DNA of 64,000 bases from positions 124,001-188,000 of the forward strand of contig JAVYIG010000643.1 of the NCBI GenBank assembly GCA_035222895.1, in the 5' to 3' direction. Position 1 is the first letter of the stretch, and each line of letters opens with the position of its first letter. Below the pieces are notes generated by a model. The model saw only the letters and a program-made list of their open reading frames with translations. It did not search any database and had not been told where the DNA came from. Of the stretch, positions 29,401 through 43,800 are shown piece after piece. The translations under genes and the position numbers were made by a program. Source of the DNA: Strongylocentrotus droebachiensis. Its lineage: Eukaryota; Echinodermata; Echinoidea; Camarodonta; Strongylocentrotidae.

Positions 29401-32400
29401 TAGCTTGATAAGGATCTCAAGCATTGGATGAATTTCTTCCTTCCGGGTACACATTTACCTGGATGGAGAGTGGAAAATGTGGATTAATTTCTCGCCAAAG
29501 GAAATTATGTTGTTTCGTAAAATTACGGTATGTGATATTTACCTGAGCTAAGTGTAGGAACGAGGATTGTCTTTTAAGCGACTGGATAAAGCGTCTAGCC
29601 ACGGTCATCTTGGATTCTTTGAGGATGTCGGGAAGGTTCTCAAGTGATGACGTCAGCCATAATTCCCATTGCCGAGTAAAACGTCGGATATCCGTCAGTA
29701 AACTGTAGGCAATCGGAGAATGAAAATTAAATCCTCGGAAAATATTTTCTTTAACTGAAGCTAAAGAAGCTGAAAAAAATAATTGCAGCATGTGCCTAGA
29801 AACCCAACAATTCAAAATGAATCTAAAACGAATCTATTTATCATGGGATAGATATACAGAAGGCTTCAAGGCAAATCATTCTATATTAAAGAAGGCTAAA
29901 ACATTTAGATGAAAACCATTCCTATTTTGGATAATCGATTGGCCTTCAAGCGTAGATTCGTCTCATTTTCTGATATATTATGTGTGGAAAGTATACAAAA
30001 TAGACTCTATTCCTAATTTTGCCTTGATATATTCCTATTTTTTGCTGTGAAAGTTTGGCAGGTGTGCGTTGTATCCAACCATTATAAGAAGACGAACCTT
30101 TCAGGCATTTCTTGCATGGTAGCTGGAATAAGGATATCGATCACTGTCTTGTAGAGTATCGAATCACATATGCAAATGAGGTCAATCATGATGGGATTAT
30201 CGAGCAAAGGTAGAAGGTGATCAGGCATGCCTTGCCAGAAATGCAGCAGAAAGTTCTGGATCTGTTTAAGGTGGGTAATAAGACCAGATAATTACGTTAG
30301 GATGAAATGGAAATATACGCATATCCGAAACGTGAAATAAGCTGATACCACAATAAGAGGTCAGAGGTCATGCAATTTGGAAGATGGGATATGATAGATA
30401 ACATATAGTGTGATTAGTTGAGATAAAATAATATTATATTTGTTTCGTTCAGCCCTATATAAAAGGCTTGCTGCTACATGTAATTTAAATATGAAAATAG
30501 AAATCATAGGATTACCTACGAATCGTAGAAAGGAAAAATGTACGTACTCGAATAAAATGAGGATAGATTAAATGGAAGCACCGCGGTCTATTGCATGGTA
30601 AGGGCCCTTGAATATTAGGAAGGTCCCGGATTCAATCCATGTTCGGTGATTACTCCCTTGACAAGGTATTTTGCTCACATTTGTCCCTCTCTACCTAGGT
30701 GTATTAAATGGGTAACTGGGAATGGTGGGGGTACTAATGATAATAGCAGGGTCTGCATGAATAGTATTACTAATACTGCTTTGCTACCCTCGATAAATAA
30801 GACTAAATTAGTACTACATGGTTTATTAGACAAATTTCAAACATGACAATCAATTTATACACAGTTATACACGCCCCCCCCCCCCCCCAAAAAAAAAGCA
30901 TTTAGTGAAGGTAAATAAATATAAAATCTATTGTTTTCTTACCTCATCGAAGCTGGAATTGATGATTGTGTCAAGAACACACTGAGAATGAGTCTTGTAC
31001 ATCACCATAAGGGTATCAACCTAGAGAGTAAAACATAGAAGAATTAGTAGGCTGAAAAAGATGAATATATTAAATTGTATAACATTCTCACAACACCATT
31101 TATACTACATCGAGCTTCAAGTTTCAAGTTTCAAGTTTTGTTTCAATTCAAATCCATAAAAACACATGAAATACATATTATGTAAAATATAGCTTTCTGA
31201 CCATTCGTTCTTGCCTCTTGGTCTCTCAAATTATTCATCTTTTTCCCGTTTATCAGTTTATTAAGTATTTTTTTCCATTGAGCTCGTGGTAGTTGTTACA
31301 GACAACGTTTTTTAATGAAACATCCCTGGTCACTCTCCTATGCACGCACATGCACACATGCACACACACATCTCTGTCTCTCACGCTTTCTCGCCATATT
31401 TCCCTTTGCTCTCACTAATGTTTTCTCCTCTCATTTTCCACCCTTCACTCCTCTTGTTCTCCGTGCTTATTCCATTGGATCACATTCACACCCACACGCA
31501 CACCCACACATCCCCATCTACCTTTCTTTACCTCTCGTCTTTACCCCATCTGCCTCTTCTCTATCTTTCTATCCTGTCTGACCTAATCCCATTTCCTGTT
31601 TTCTGTCGCGCCCTCCCTGTTTTATTACCCACTACATTTTCCTACACAAACTTCCGAATCCCGGCCTGGCATTAAGCAAAACATTCATCTACATTTGCCA
31701 CTCTCCACCCAGGTGTAAATGGGCACCCAATATGACAGGGCGCTACGTATTCGGACGCCACCTATAACAGGGGTAATGATGTTGGAGCGGACATGTGCGC
31801 TATATAAAATGGCGCAATTATTAATGTAATGTATAGGGAGCTGTGAGTTGGTCCAGTAGTTACTCACTTGATCAGCTTTTTATCTTCACCTAGTACAAAC
31901 TGGCTCAGGCGGACCCTAGTTCGAAACTAATTGAGTCACGTCTTTTGGATGATGACGTTAATGGTCGGTCCCCAGACGTAAGTGTTCATATCTGATTGAT
32001 ACACTTCTGTAAGATAACCCAATCACACCCAAACACACGCGCAGTCACACACACACACATAATACACAAACACACAATGTCCTTATTGCTATTATTTTTG
32101 CCCTTACCCTCTCTATCTTTCTTAAGTTTTATGTCGCAGCAAGTATCTTACCCTTTCCGCTGACAAAACAAAGGGTAGAGCCATCTGCTGAGCATCCGGG
32201 AACTCAGGCAGTAGTGTCCCTGTCTTCGATGACAAGGAATACTTCCGGGTGAAGCCACCCTGTAGTAAATTCGAAAATATATACAGTTTACAGCTTAATC
32301 ATTCATACCTTTACAAAGTTTTGTTATTGTTTAACTATGTAGAAAAATGCCTTGGCCAGATTTATGTTTCTTGGGAATGTGATATATTAAAGCTTGCATC

Positions 32401-35400
32401 TAAAAGTATCTAATAAAATGGCTCTAAATGCCTATTCAACCAGTCCACCTGTCATTTTTGTGTTACGAAAAAATAAACATCAAATTAACTAGGGGTATGA
32501 GAAATGTAGAAGTTGATTGTAGGTTTACATTCTAAAATGTATCGCTTTTAGTGGGAGGAGTATTATGTCCAGCACAATATTGTAACTGCTTTCAAAATAT
32601 CAACTCAAGGTCATTTCCAATACCTTGTTATTTATCCTGTATACATCATGTTTAAATTACGTAATTCGTAATTGCAACGTTTACAATTTCAAAAAATGAT
32701 GGGCATTGTTATTGAAATTGCCTTAAGTTGATATTTCGAAACAAGTTGTGATCGTTTTAATATGGACGCAAATTATTAAGTTGTTTGCATTATAACAGGT
32801 TTCTAAATATCTCTTTGTATAATAAACTATAGGCCTACAGTTGTCAAAAACAAGAAAATAAAGAAAAAAACAAATCATAAATAAAACAAAAAGAAAAACG
32901 TGAAAGGAGTTGAAAAAGCCCGTGAAGGAGATCGATGAAAAAACCGGGAAAAATCCCTTATTGGACACTTTATTGTGTCTTTCAAGAAAAGTGTCATAAC
33001 AGGCGTGGGTGGAGTCGTAATACATAACGGGAATCATAACAAAAAAAGGAGATGAAATGAACATCATTTAGTAAATTTATAACTCCGGTTTATTCCGCTC
33101 CGTCATATGCAAGTGTATAAACCAATCGAACAGAGTATGACGGATAGAGTTTTAATGAAACACGACATGTGGTCTATTGCAGAACGCTCCAGTCTTAAAA
33201 GCGACACATGCCGATGTTTCCGCGCTAGCTCGACGACGCAGACTCGCGAAGAGCGCGGGTAAAAGGAATAAGCAAAGGGGATAATTTGGCGCCATTATTC
33301 ACCGGTAAGAGGCATGTCAGATAGGAGTAATTTACAGCCTGGAATTTGTCCCAGTTGTTTGCATTGAGCAGATGAATATCGCAATAAAGCTGTACGCTTC
33401 CCCACTCTTTTAAGTGATCGGGACTGAACACGTGTAACGCTGTTAAATGTACAGGATAGCTTATGAGTATACTAACACTCTTTGGAAGTAATAGCTTTTA
33501 TTGGATGTGTTTTCAGGAAGGAAATAAGGTTTATATTAATTAAAGAAAAGGAGAGGCGGAAATATCAAATATCGGGAGGGTTACGTAGATGCTACTAGAT
33601 GGCGAGAGTAAGTGAGGAGGGAGAGAGAGAAAAAAATAAAAAGGGCCGAGGGAGGGGTGTCACGGTACAGAATAAAATGACTTGACAGGTACCCATGTTG
33701 GAAATGAATGACAAATTGACAACACTTTGTGCGAACCAAACATCAACTGATCAACACGAAACACAAAAACAAAATGGAAGAGGTAAAAGTGACGGATCAG
33801 GGTGTAACAACGATTGCTAAGAAATGGGAAAATCACGTCAGGATCTTTAAAAATCGGACAGACGTTTGTGTACACCTAAGGCAAAACCTCAGGCCCATGA
33901 TGTTTCAGAAACCAGGTCGGAGATGCTCCGCGCATGCGCAGTTAAAGGTCATTTGTATAAAACTGTAAAACCCATCAAGACGAATGCTGGATTCGTGTTA
34001 ATGACAGTTGTGTAATCATTCATTTAGTCACTGACGGTACATTCGGTACGCAGGTCGATTTTGTTTTAAAGAGGGCAAACAAAAGGTACCCATGAAGCAC
34101 CTCCACCACTTCGGCAATGATTATTCTAAAATGCACAAAGTGGGACTTCTCCATGTTTGAAAGATCCGTGGGTATTGATAATAAAAGCACTCTTGTGGAA
34201 TCAAGATAAAAAAGAATATGACAAATACTTTACGAGTAAGAATCGCAATGAAACTAGTCGTTCATTCTAAAGATCCTAGGTATGATATTATGATTTGAAA
34301 TAAAATTCTATTGATGTCTTCTATGGTAAAAAATAAACATTCCAATGTTGTAGTGTTATCGGGGTTTTTATTTCTTGTTTGATCCCTTTCGGGAGAGTTA
34401 TTCCACATTTTGTGATTCGGCTTAGTAACTTTTTATTCCGAGCCCTTAACAAATAAACCAGCTGCTTGAGTATGAATGGCAAACTTTCTGCACGCAACGT
34501 TTTCATGTTTGTCGCATTACCATACTGCGTTTGAAGCAAGGAGTTTTAAAAGAAAGAAAATAATCCTTAAAATTCTTAAACTGGCAACATGTTAAGAGAC
34601 TTAGAATCATTGTTTTTCGATCAAAATTTGTAACTCTTTCAATTTTTTGACAGGGTCGCTCTCCATGTTTATTGTTTTCAGAGACATTTGCGTTTTATTC
34701 GAGCAATGTAGAATTAAAAGAAAAGGTATTATTGTCGCCAATTTGAAGAATGATTTGTGATCGATTTAGCCCTTTAAAAATCCATGTCCTGAAAAGGTCA
34801 GGCAAGATTTGGTGACTATAAATAGGAGGGAGAAAGGGGAAGCACCGATTAGAGTAATTTATGTACATTGAAGGACATTCCCTGATGGGTGGATGCTTTC
34901 TAAACTAAGCAACCGTTATTTCACGGGGAAACCATAACATCGAACTGCGCCATGAGGCACAACGTTTCGTAACCCAGTTACCATCCGCAATCCCTTTCTC
35001 CGGGAGAGTTGGTCTTTCCTCATCACCATGCGTGGATGCCGGGAGAGGTGGCGGCCAGGTCATCATGCCGCTGGTTTCGGGGATACCATGGGAGGCTAGG
35101 CAGACACGCTAGCAACAACCCGTTGCGTAGTGGTCTCCCAGTTTTGATAGACCAGGGTATCAATTCACGAAACCATCATAAGTACAAGTTCACCGACATC
35201 CAATTAAAACGCGTGCTAAATTTAATACCCGCAGTTAAATGGTTGGACGGCTAACGTGCAAGGGTACTCCGACATGACGCTTTCTTGACACGGGTGGCGT
35301 TAGGAGGGACTCGTTTTTCCGAAGGCTTTTGATTCCCAAAGGTCTTTATTCCAAAACACAAACTTCCCATACCAGAACGGGGATTCCTAACTCCTAAAAT

Positions 35401-38400
35401 GAAATAGGGTTCTAAAAATTCATAGATTTATTGTCTTATTTTGAAGATTCATTTATCATAAGGTTAATTATTCCGAAAATGATAACTTTATTCCAAAAGT
35501 TCGTCATTCAAAATGCTTGGATGTCGATATTGGCTATCATTCTATCACCTCAATAATTTGGTTTGCATTGCTTGTCAAACTTCTTACCTATCTTAAAATT
35601 TAAAACCCTTGAGGTTCGATTTGCTATCGTCTATGAAACCAAGAGGTGGATTCTGATCGGAATAAACATGAATTTCCGAGAAAATAACTATTGTTAGGGA
35701 ATCATATTTATAATACTTCTTTGATTTTATCATCTACTTTTACCATCTGTCAAATCAAATCTTCAACATGGAGAACAATCTAATGAGCTGTTCAACTTCA
35801 TTCATTTTAATTAAAAGCCCTTACATATTGTATTCGGTTGTTTACGGAATGAAACTAAAATGAGATGAAGATCAGAAGCAAAAAAGTAGAAATCGGTTTT
35901 TATGGCATCACATCCTTCAGGGCTTCCAAGAAATAACGTGTAAGAAAACGAAAGTCGCCATAATTTTTCTCATATGATAAAACTGTCTCTTTGTGTCTTC
36001 TCCATTTTCTTAATAAAAGAGGTACAAGTCTCAAGATATCGGGTTCAGTGCTTGGATACCAGTGAGTGGGGATGCGCGGGTCTGGTTACGTAAGTAACAT
36101 CGTTAACCTGTGGACCCGCAAAGTTAATATCTTAATTAGTTAACCTGCAGTGCCTACCATTCGCACCGGGTTCGATGTGACGGTTTATTTCCATTTGGTC
36201 CCATGTCTGGATTTTTATTTGCTAGATTCACCTTAATATTCGGAATTTTCATTGTCATTTTTCCTCTAAACAATATTAATTAGTAATACATTTCTCTCTC
36301 TCTCTCTCATGTCTTTTTTTTTCCTTTCTCGTTTGTGTTTGTGCATTTAAGTGCGTTGTGCCATTGAATGCAATAATATGCCATTAGTATGACATATTTT
36401 AGTCAGGATCTCCGAATCGATTATTAATATATGTGAGATTTTGTGTAAGGCTTTTGATATTCTTGTACAATTTTTTTTTCTTCCGGTTTTTGTAATGTTG
36501 GATGGTTACGTTTGTATTGTATTGTATGAATTTAAACATTCAGTACAAACAAAAAAATTAACAACATTCATGAGTATAAACAACGAGATAGGAAGAAAAA
36601 AAAACATTTAAAATAGTTGAGGAGGTAAATATAAATAACAAGACGCACATTTGAAAAACATTTTGCTTATTTTTTTGTTTATCTGTTTCTTTTTTTCATG
36701 TATTTATCGCTTTAAACAAAAATTGTCGTCATTTCTACACTGCATTATGGAAGGAAATCGGTTAACTTCCACCAACACATGTGCGAATGAACAAAAGAGA
36801 TCGGTAAAACAATTTAAGGCGACAGATCGTTGATATGGGCACTTTAAACTACTCGATGGCCTATCCGCTTTCCTTCGCCACTCAGGAAATACCTACGCTG
36901 GCCCGCTGTTATAGCCGCCTAAGCTCTCGGGGTCTTTGTTTGCTAGAGCCCCGATACACGAGCTCTTTAAGGGTTTCGGCAAACAATAAGGTTCCCGCGA
37001 TTAATATATAGAACGATGAAGTACGGTGAACAAGCGAAACGTCATGATGACAATACTTTAGCTCTTCACTAAACCAAGTTTTCTAGAAAAAGAAGGTCCG
37101 CAGTGGGGTATTGCACACGTTCAGGCACACTCTCTATAATGTTGTTACATATTATCTTTTCCTAACTTAATGCAATACGATTTTGTGGTTCCTAAAAGCC
37201 TTTTTAGTAATGGAGAATTTGAGACTGCCTAGGTGTTTAATGAAGTAAAGTTTTGAACTTTACAAGAATAAAAAAATGGAAGTGAACATTGACATCAAAC
37301 ATAAGTACAGACACAAACACGAACACATATGAATCGTTTAAATATACGACTCGATGATCTTACCTCGCTTTTTAACCTTGCCCCTGAAAATCTGTGTGGA
37401 TTAAACCGACAAAACAAGGAATTGATTTAATACTCAGGAATCACTTTGGCAAATATTATTATCCAAGAGTTTTTGTAATTATGACTTCCTTTCCCTAAAT
37501 ATGCATTAAGAACCTACAAGAGAATACATCAAAGCTTTGTAACAAAAAAAGTAGTATCCTGAGGATGACATTTATCGTTATCCTATAAGGTTTGAAGCTG
37601 TTTTCAGTTCATAGCTGTACTAGATAAGGATTATTGTTATTAATCTATTTCCTCAAATACAGTGAAGCAATGTGGTAATGTGACAACGGTAAAATGCTGT
37701 TTCTGGTTAGAAATTATACCTAAACACGATAAAATATTCATCTACCATATTTTTTGTTATTTTCTTCTTTTGCGAAAGAAAATTATTGACACAAAACATA
37801 TACACTAAAGTACATGAGACTTACATGAGAGGCGATACTCAATAGTTGAAACTATCACTAGTCACGTGACGCGCTATCGACCAATGACAGGTAGAGAATC
37901 TTACTATTAATCACACATTGAATGATATACACATTACATACCTTGTAAGTCCCTTGGTAGAGTAGACTGTATGATAATAAGCACTGGATTCTTTGATACC
38001 AATACCGTAGTAGTGATATCTGCAAGGAAAATTATCAGAAAATGCCCCAAATAACTAAATCGAAACAAAATCTACATAAAAGACATTAATGACTTTGCAC
38101 TCTGCGATAGAAAAAGTTGATTGATTTTGTGATGCCCATACAGTTGGAAAATTTCTATTTACCTCTTTTAATGAAAAGATTGTAACAATATTATTATTAA
38201 TTTGTTATAGATAAAGTTTACATTTTCTTAGAACTGAGAAGATAAAAGCTTTATCTATCAAGAATAAATCACATTGTTACAATCCTATCATGGAAACAGG
38301 TGTAATAAAGACAAATTATTATAACGTTACGGGCAACCATCTATGTGAAACGTCAAACAGACATATTCTATTTTTTCTTCTTCTATTTTCAAGTAAACAT

Positions 38401-40808
38401 ACCTTTTTTTTCAAAGTACAAAGTTACAATAGTAGTTTTAGATTTGAATCGCAATTAAATATTTTTCCAGTAAAGAAAATGCATTTCTACAGAGAGTAAA
38501 TTCCAAAAGTGCTTTACAAACAAAAGTTATATTAATACATCAATGTATTTTAAACATAGACTAGACAATCAAGATGAAAACAACTATTACATGTGTAGTT
38601 AGGGAATTATACATACATATCTGCCCCCCCCCCCAACGAAACAAAAAACATACAACATCGGGAGGCACATCTAAAAAATTAATGCAAGAACATTTAAGCC
38701 CCGCCCCAAAAAAATTGAAATGGAAAGAAAAACATGTAGAAGTGCTACTGCTTGTACCTACAATGCAATATATATTGGAATTTTTAGTCTGTAAACGGTT
38801 TTATTATTCGACTAGTGGTTAATTTTTAAGAATAGATTTTCATATTAATTTTAGACTAATAAAATCGCCCATAATTACATGTGTCATTCAAGTGATTAGT
38901 CAGTTAAGGACAGAACAACTATGTCTTTATCGGTAGACAAACCAGGGTCGTCTTCTTTATCAGGTACCTCTTTGAAGTGACCGTCACTCGCTGCGGTAAA
39001 TACGGTCCGGGGAATATAAATTGTGTCCCAAAGCAGAGGCAATTGGCGATGGATATTTATTTTCTCCGTCGTCCAAAGTTGTAATTTTAATCCATGGAGG
39101 ACAAGACTTTTTGATTTGATAAGATTTAATTATCTATTTTTCCACTCAAATATGCGAAATTGAAATAACATATATAAATGAACCAAATAATATTAAAATA
39201 TATAGGCATAATAGAACAAATGAATTATACAGGTTAGGTAACGAAGAGTGATAGGTATCTCCGAATTAACAAAATAAGTTTACAGAAGTCATTTAAGTTT
39301 GAGAATGAGAAAAAAATATGTTCGACTTTGATAAATACAAAAATTGCTGAATTGGGCTTTCCTTCGATTGTTAGCTATGTACATGTATTTATATTTCGTT
39401 TTTATATATCTTCTTTATATAATATTTTTTAGCCGATTTCGGAAATAAAAACAACAAAACAACAACAACTTCATTATAAAATTGAAGTGAATTTTAGCCA
39501 TCAAATGTGTTGGGCTCCCGACACTTTAGAGAGGCTTGAACTTTAAACATGATGCCAATCTCAGCTTGTGTTTTTTATCGAAATAAGTGGACAAGATTTG
39601 TACAGTGACCAATATTGACAATGACATTAACATCCGAACCAAGGTTTATAAACATCGTAAACTTTGATAACACTGGAATTTACGAAACAACATCTGAGAG
39701 AACAAGAAAACTCCTAATGCGTGACGCCCATTACCTGATGTGGTTTCTTGTATTTGTGTGCGAGTGTGTGTGTACTGTGTGTGTGTGTGTGCGTGTGTAC
39801 TATGTGCGTGTGTGTGAATGTGGGTGTTTTGTTTGTATGTTTGTTTTGTTTCGTTTCGTTTGTTGTGGTATTTGTTTTGTTTGTGTTGTTTTGTTACTAC
39901 GTCGTTGTAATCATTTGTATTTGAAGAGATGATAATAAAAGTCTGATTTCAGTGGCTGACCCGCGTGCAACCTCCCCCTTCCGATATTTGTTTTTCAATC
40001 TCAGTAAAGAATCGAGGAGGGGGAGAGATCGTGCCACCGGCAAAGAAAAGGGAGGGGAAAGAGGAGAAGAATCATGGGTCGATGCCCTTTCTTCTTCTTC
40101 TTTTTCTTCTTCTTCCTTTTCTCCTCCTTCTTCTTTTTCCTCCTTCTTCTTCTTCTGTTTCCACTTCATCCGTTACTAGCTAGTACCATTTTGTTTTCCT
40201 ATCAGATCAGGAATTTCTCTCTTCCTCCCTCCCACGCCCTGTCTACACCCTTCCCTCCCTCTTCCTTTGTCTCTTTCGTCTCTCTCCCTCTCCCCCCCCC
40301 CTCTCTCTCTCTCTCTCTCCGCTCTCTCTTTTCCTCTCTTTTCCTCTAGGTCTCTCCCTCTTTTCTCTCTTTCGATAGAATTACATGAAAATGTCATTCG
40401 CTATATAATAATGTAATGTCTTACTTTGAATGGCCTCTCGTTCCAAGTCGTCTTGTAGTCAGATTTGGAAATTTCTGTCGGATTGTCTGGAGAAAACAAA
40501 GATAGAAATGGAATATCATAATACGGTAACGTAATGAGTTATGAGTGTGCTTTTGTTAAAAAATTCATGAGCAAATATACTCATACACTCATATTGTTAT
40601 CCCGGCTTCAGCCGAACTATCATGAAAAGGTGCTCAAGCATTCAAGAATTGTTTTCCTACCGGGTACCCTCACCTGGGTGGAGTGTATTCAATGGATTGC
40701 AGTAATAATCATCTTTATCTCTTATCTTCTCTCTCTCTCTCTCTCTGTTCTTCTGTTTCCTCTCTCGATATCTACTTTTCCCTTCTCCCCTCCCTTTCTC
40801 CCCTATTC

Positions 40809-40840
<32 letters not shown>

Positions 40841-43800
40841 ATCTTTGTATATATCTTATTCACTTCGTGTTCCGTTTGTCCGGGAAACTGATTTAAAAAT
40901 AATGTTATCTTCGCAATTTGTATCTCTAATGTTTTGCTAAACACAATGGGAAGATCACTCGTAACGTTGGAAATAGAATACGAAGTATTCACTGTTGTTC
41001 CAAACACATTGATAAGACAGTCGTAGTTTGGAACGGTTCGCATGGCGACAGAGTAAATTACATTCCACGATCAGTCAATGAAAAACATCTTGTCTGCATT
41101 ATTAGTCTTAACGCAAGTCGGCGGATCCTGTTCGGTCGTTCTATACCTAAATTATCTACTACCTGTTATCTGCAATAATTTGGCCAGGAGGGGTTAGACG
41201 TCCCTGTATGGTCACTGACAGGTGGTTATCTCATTAAATCAGCTCTCAATTAAGAAAAGGGGGATCATGGGGGACCAACGGTACCGCTAAGCCATTGTTT
41301 ACTATATAGAAGGCGCGAGTAGCTACAAATAGTGCAGTCCCGATTTGTATTAAAATATAAATACGTTTAGATGTTTTTGCCTGAATATGTCTCTAAAAGC
41401 CATGTAGGGTAGAAATTGTCAAAAGTTTGTGAATCAGCTTTTCTTTTTTCAAACTGCATGGCGACACTGAAAGTGTCTTGATCAAAGAGTATCTGAAATA
41501 ATATACATGCACTCAGAGAGAAAATAGATGTTGACAAGTTTTAACGCAATATGTGCACTGTTAATTTTTCAACCATTAGTTAGTTATACGATCTCAACTC
41601 TCACATGGTGTTTAAAATACGGCGCCATTCGCTAACACAGTCCTACGTCACGCAAATCATGCCAAATCATGACTCGTGAGCATTGGGTATAAAGATATTT
41701 TGGCGCTAACAAGTTATGTTAACGAATACGAGTTAATCTCTAAACAGATGAAATACTGATGTCACTTTTGTTTCTTTTTAATGACAAATACAGTTATAAA
41801 GCGGGCGATGGTATTGTGATCGTTTTTATCCCATATTGTAAATGGTTCCCGTAATACTAATAGACCTGTTTATGTATGTTTCAATTCATTTTTATATGTA
41901 AATCATGAGCAAATCGGCATGACTACCTCGAATTTAATTTTTCTTAATAAACCTTCAATTAATAAAACAAAAACATAAAATCAAGCAAACACGAAAAATT
42001 AAGCAATCAATGTTTCTCCTCACAATCCCTGTTTATCTACTATTAGCTGTATTAACTATTTTAATGATCCAAATTCATCTGCTATGCGTAATGGTATCTC
42101 CATTGATGACATCCACTTTTTATACATGGGCATGATGTTGCTATGCCTGACAAGCCTCTGGCAATCTGTATATTTGTCAAGAGAAACTTTCGTTCAAGAA
42201 GCATGCACAAAATTATCAAACAGGTCTACGTCCTGGGGGTGTTTCACAGAGATTCTAAGTCCAGCCTAACTCTAACTCTAAGTTAGACTTAAACATTATG
42301 GAGAGCCATTTTTGTAGCCTTGAAATAAAATATATATTCAAAAGCAGAAATGCAAGTATTTTAGATTTTCATAAATTCCACATCATGAACATGAAATCTC
42401 CCATCATGATAGAAAATACGAATGATTTGTATCAAAATTTCATGCCTTTCTAAATAACTTTTATAAAATATTTTGAAAAGATGCTTACGGCTTTCCATAA
42501 TTGCTAAGTCCAACTTTGAGTTAAATTTAGGATCTTTGAAAAAAGAAAAACACCCTGGTCTAACATGTAAATCACTGCTGGGTCTGAATGCACAACTACT
42601 TGTAGTTTTTCATGACGCACAACTTCACGCGAAAGGACATCATTATTACATAACATCGGATATATACCTCGTCGATTTACTCCTAGGTCGTGAGATTTGT
42701 TTGTTCGACCCGCCATGAATAGATGATGGCGAGAAACAGTGGACTTACAAGATCTAAACACTGATTAGCTCTCCTTATCAATGTCGGATATATTCAGACT
42801 CAAAGAGGATATATCAATATCTAAATAGATGAATTACAAGTAAAACCACGTAGTATAACGGTGAACCTACAAGGTATTTTATTATTGGACAGGGTTTGTT
42901 TAAGAATTTCTCAGACTTGTCGTCATCATTGGATGGTATTCTTTCAATTTTCAAAGGATGACGCCGCTGTTTTGTCGCCAAAGGTGATCCGCCCCAATTC
43001 TCACAAAAAGAAAAACAAACAAACATCCGTAAACTAAGACAAAGCAAAGTAACTAAAATACAGTTACATATACATGTAGGATGTGCGTGATACCCTGTGA
43101 GTGAATAGAATATTGATTCCATTAATTGGATTCAATTTTATATTATGGTCATGATTAACTTTTATTTATTCAAAATTGCTTTTGATGATTAACTTACTCT
43201 GTTCACATTGATGTATATTTCATATGTATTGTAACTTGTAGGTTTATTTGTATTTTTTGTTAAATATATCATTGTTTGTCATTGTATTTTGTTTGCATAG
43301 CGCTTAAAGACCTCGGTGAAACGCGTTTCATAAGCACCGTTTTATTATTATCGTGTTTTTTTTGCGATTTTGTTTTACAAAATGATGACGTTGGTCCTAA
43401 TTAAATGTTTGTTTAAGGCTTGACACATAACTCCGCATTTCCAAATGTGTCACAAATCATTAGAAAGTGCTACTGACCGGTATTTAGCATTTCCCGAATC
43501 ACATACACATTTTTTATTTTGACATTTTTCTAAAGGCTTATTAGTGATATGCTCGCGCATTATAACTCAGTCTCTCCGCCAAACTGACTTCAGACCGACT
43601 CCGGACCGACCGAATTTCGGCCATAGACGTAATGTATTACATTCGTTCGGTCTATTATCGGTCTGGTGTCGGTCTTGTCAGTGTGACTAAGGTATCAGTA
43701 TGATCATTCCCTCTCGGCGCATACGACACAGTCCAAACACCCTTGGGTATCAATGTTACACTGTTTCAAAGGCACTTTGTGTCGATCGTACTAACTAATT

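Noticed and set aside
40074-40397. Frames rich in Phe/Ser or Arg/Glu on both strands
   Set aside because: Low-complexity pyrimidine tract in an RFX6 intron.
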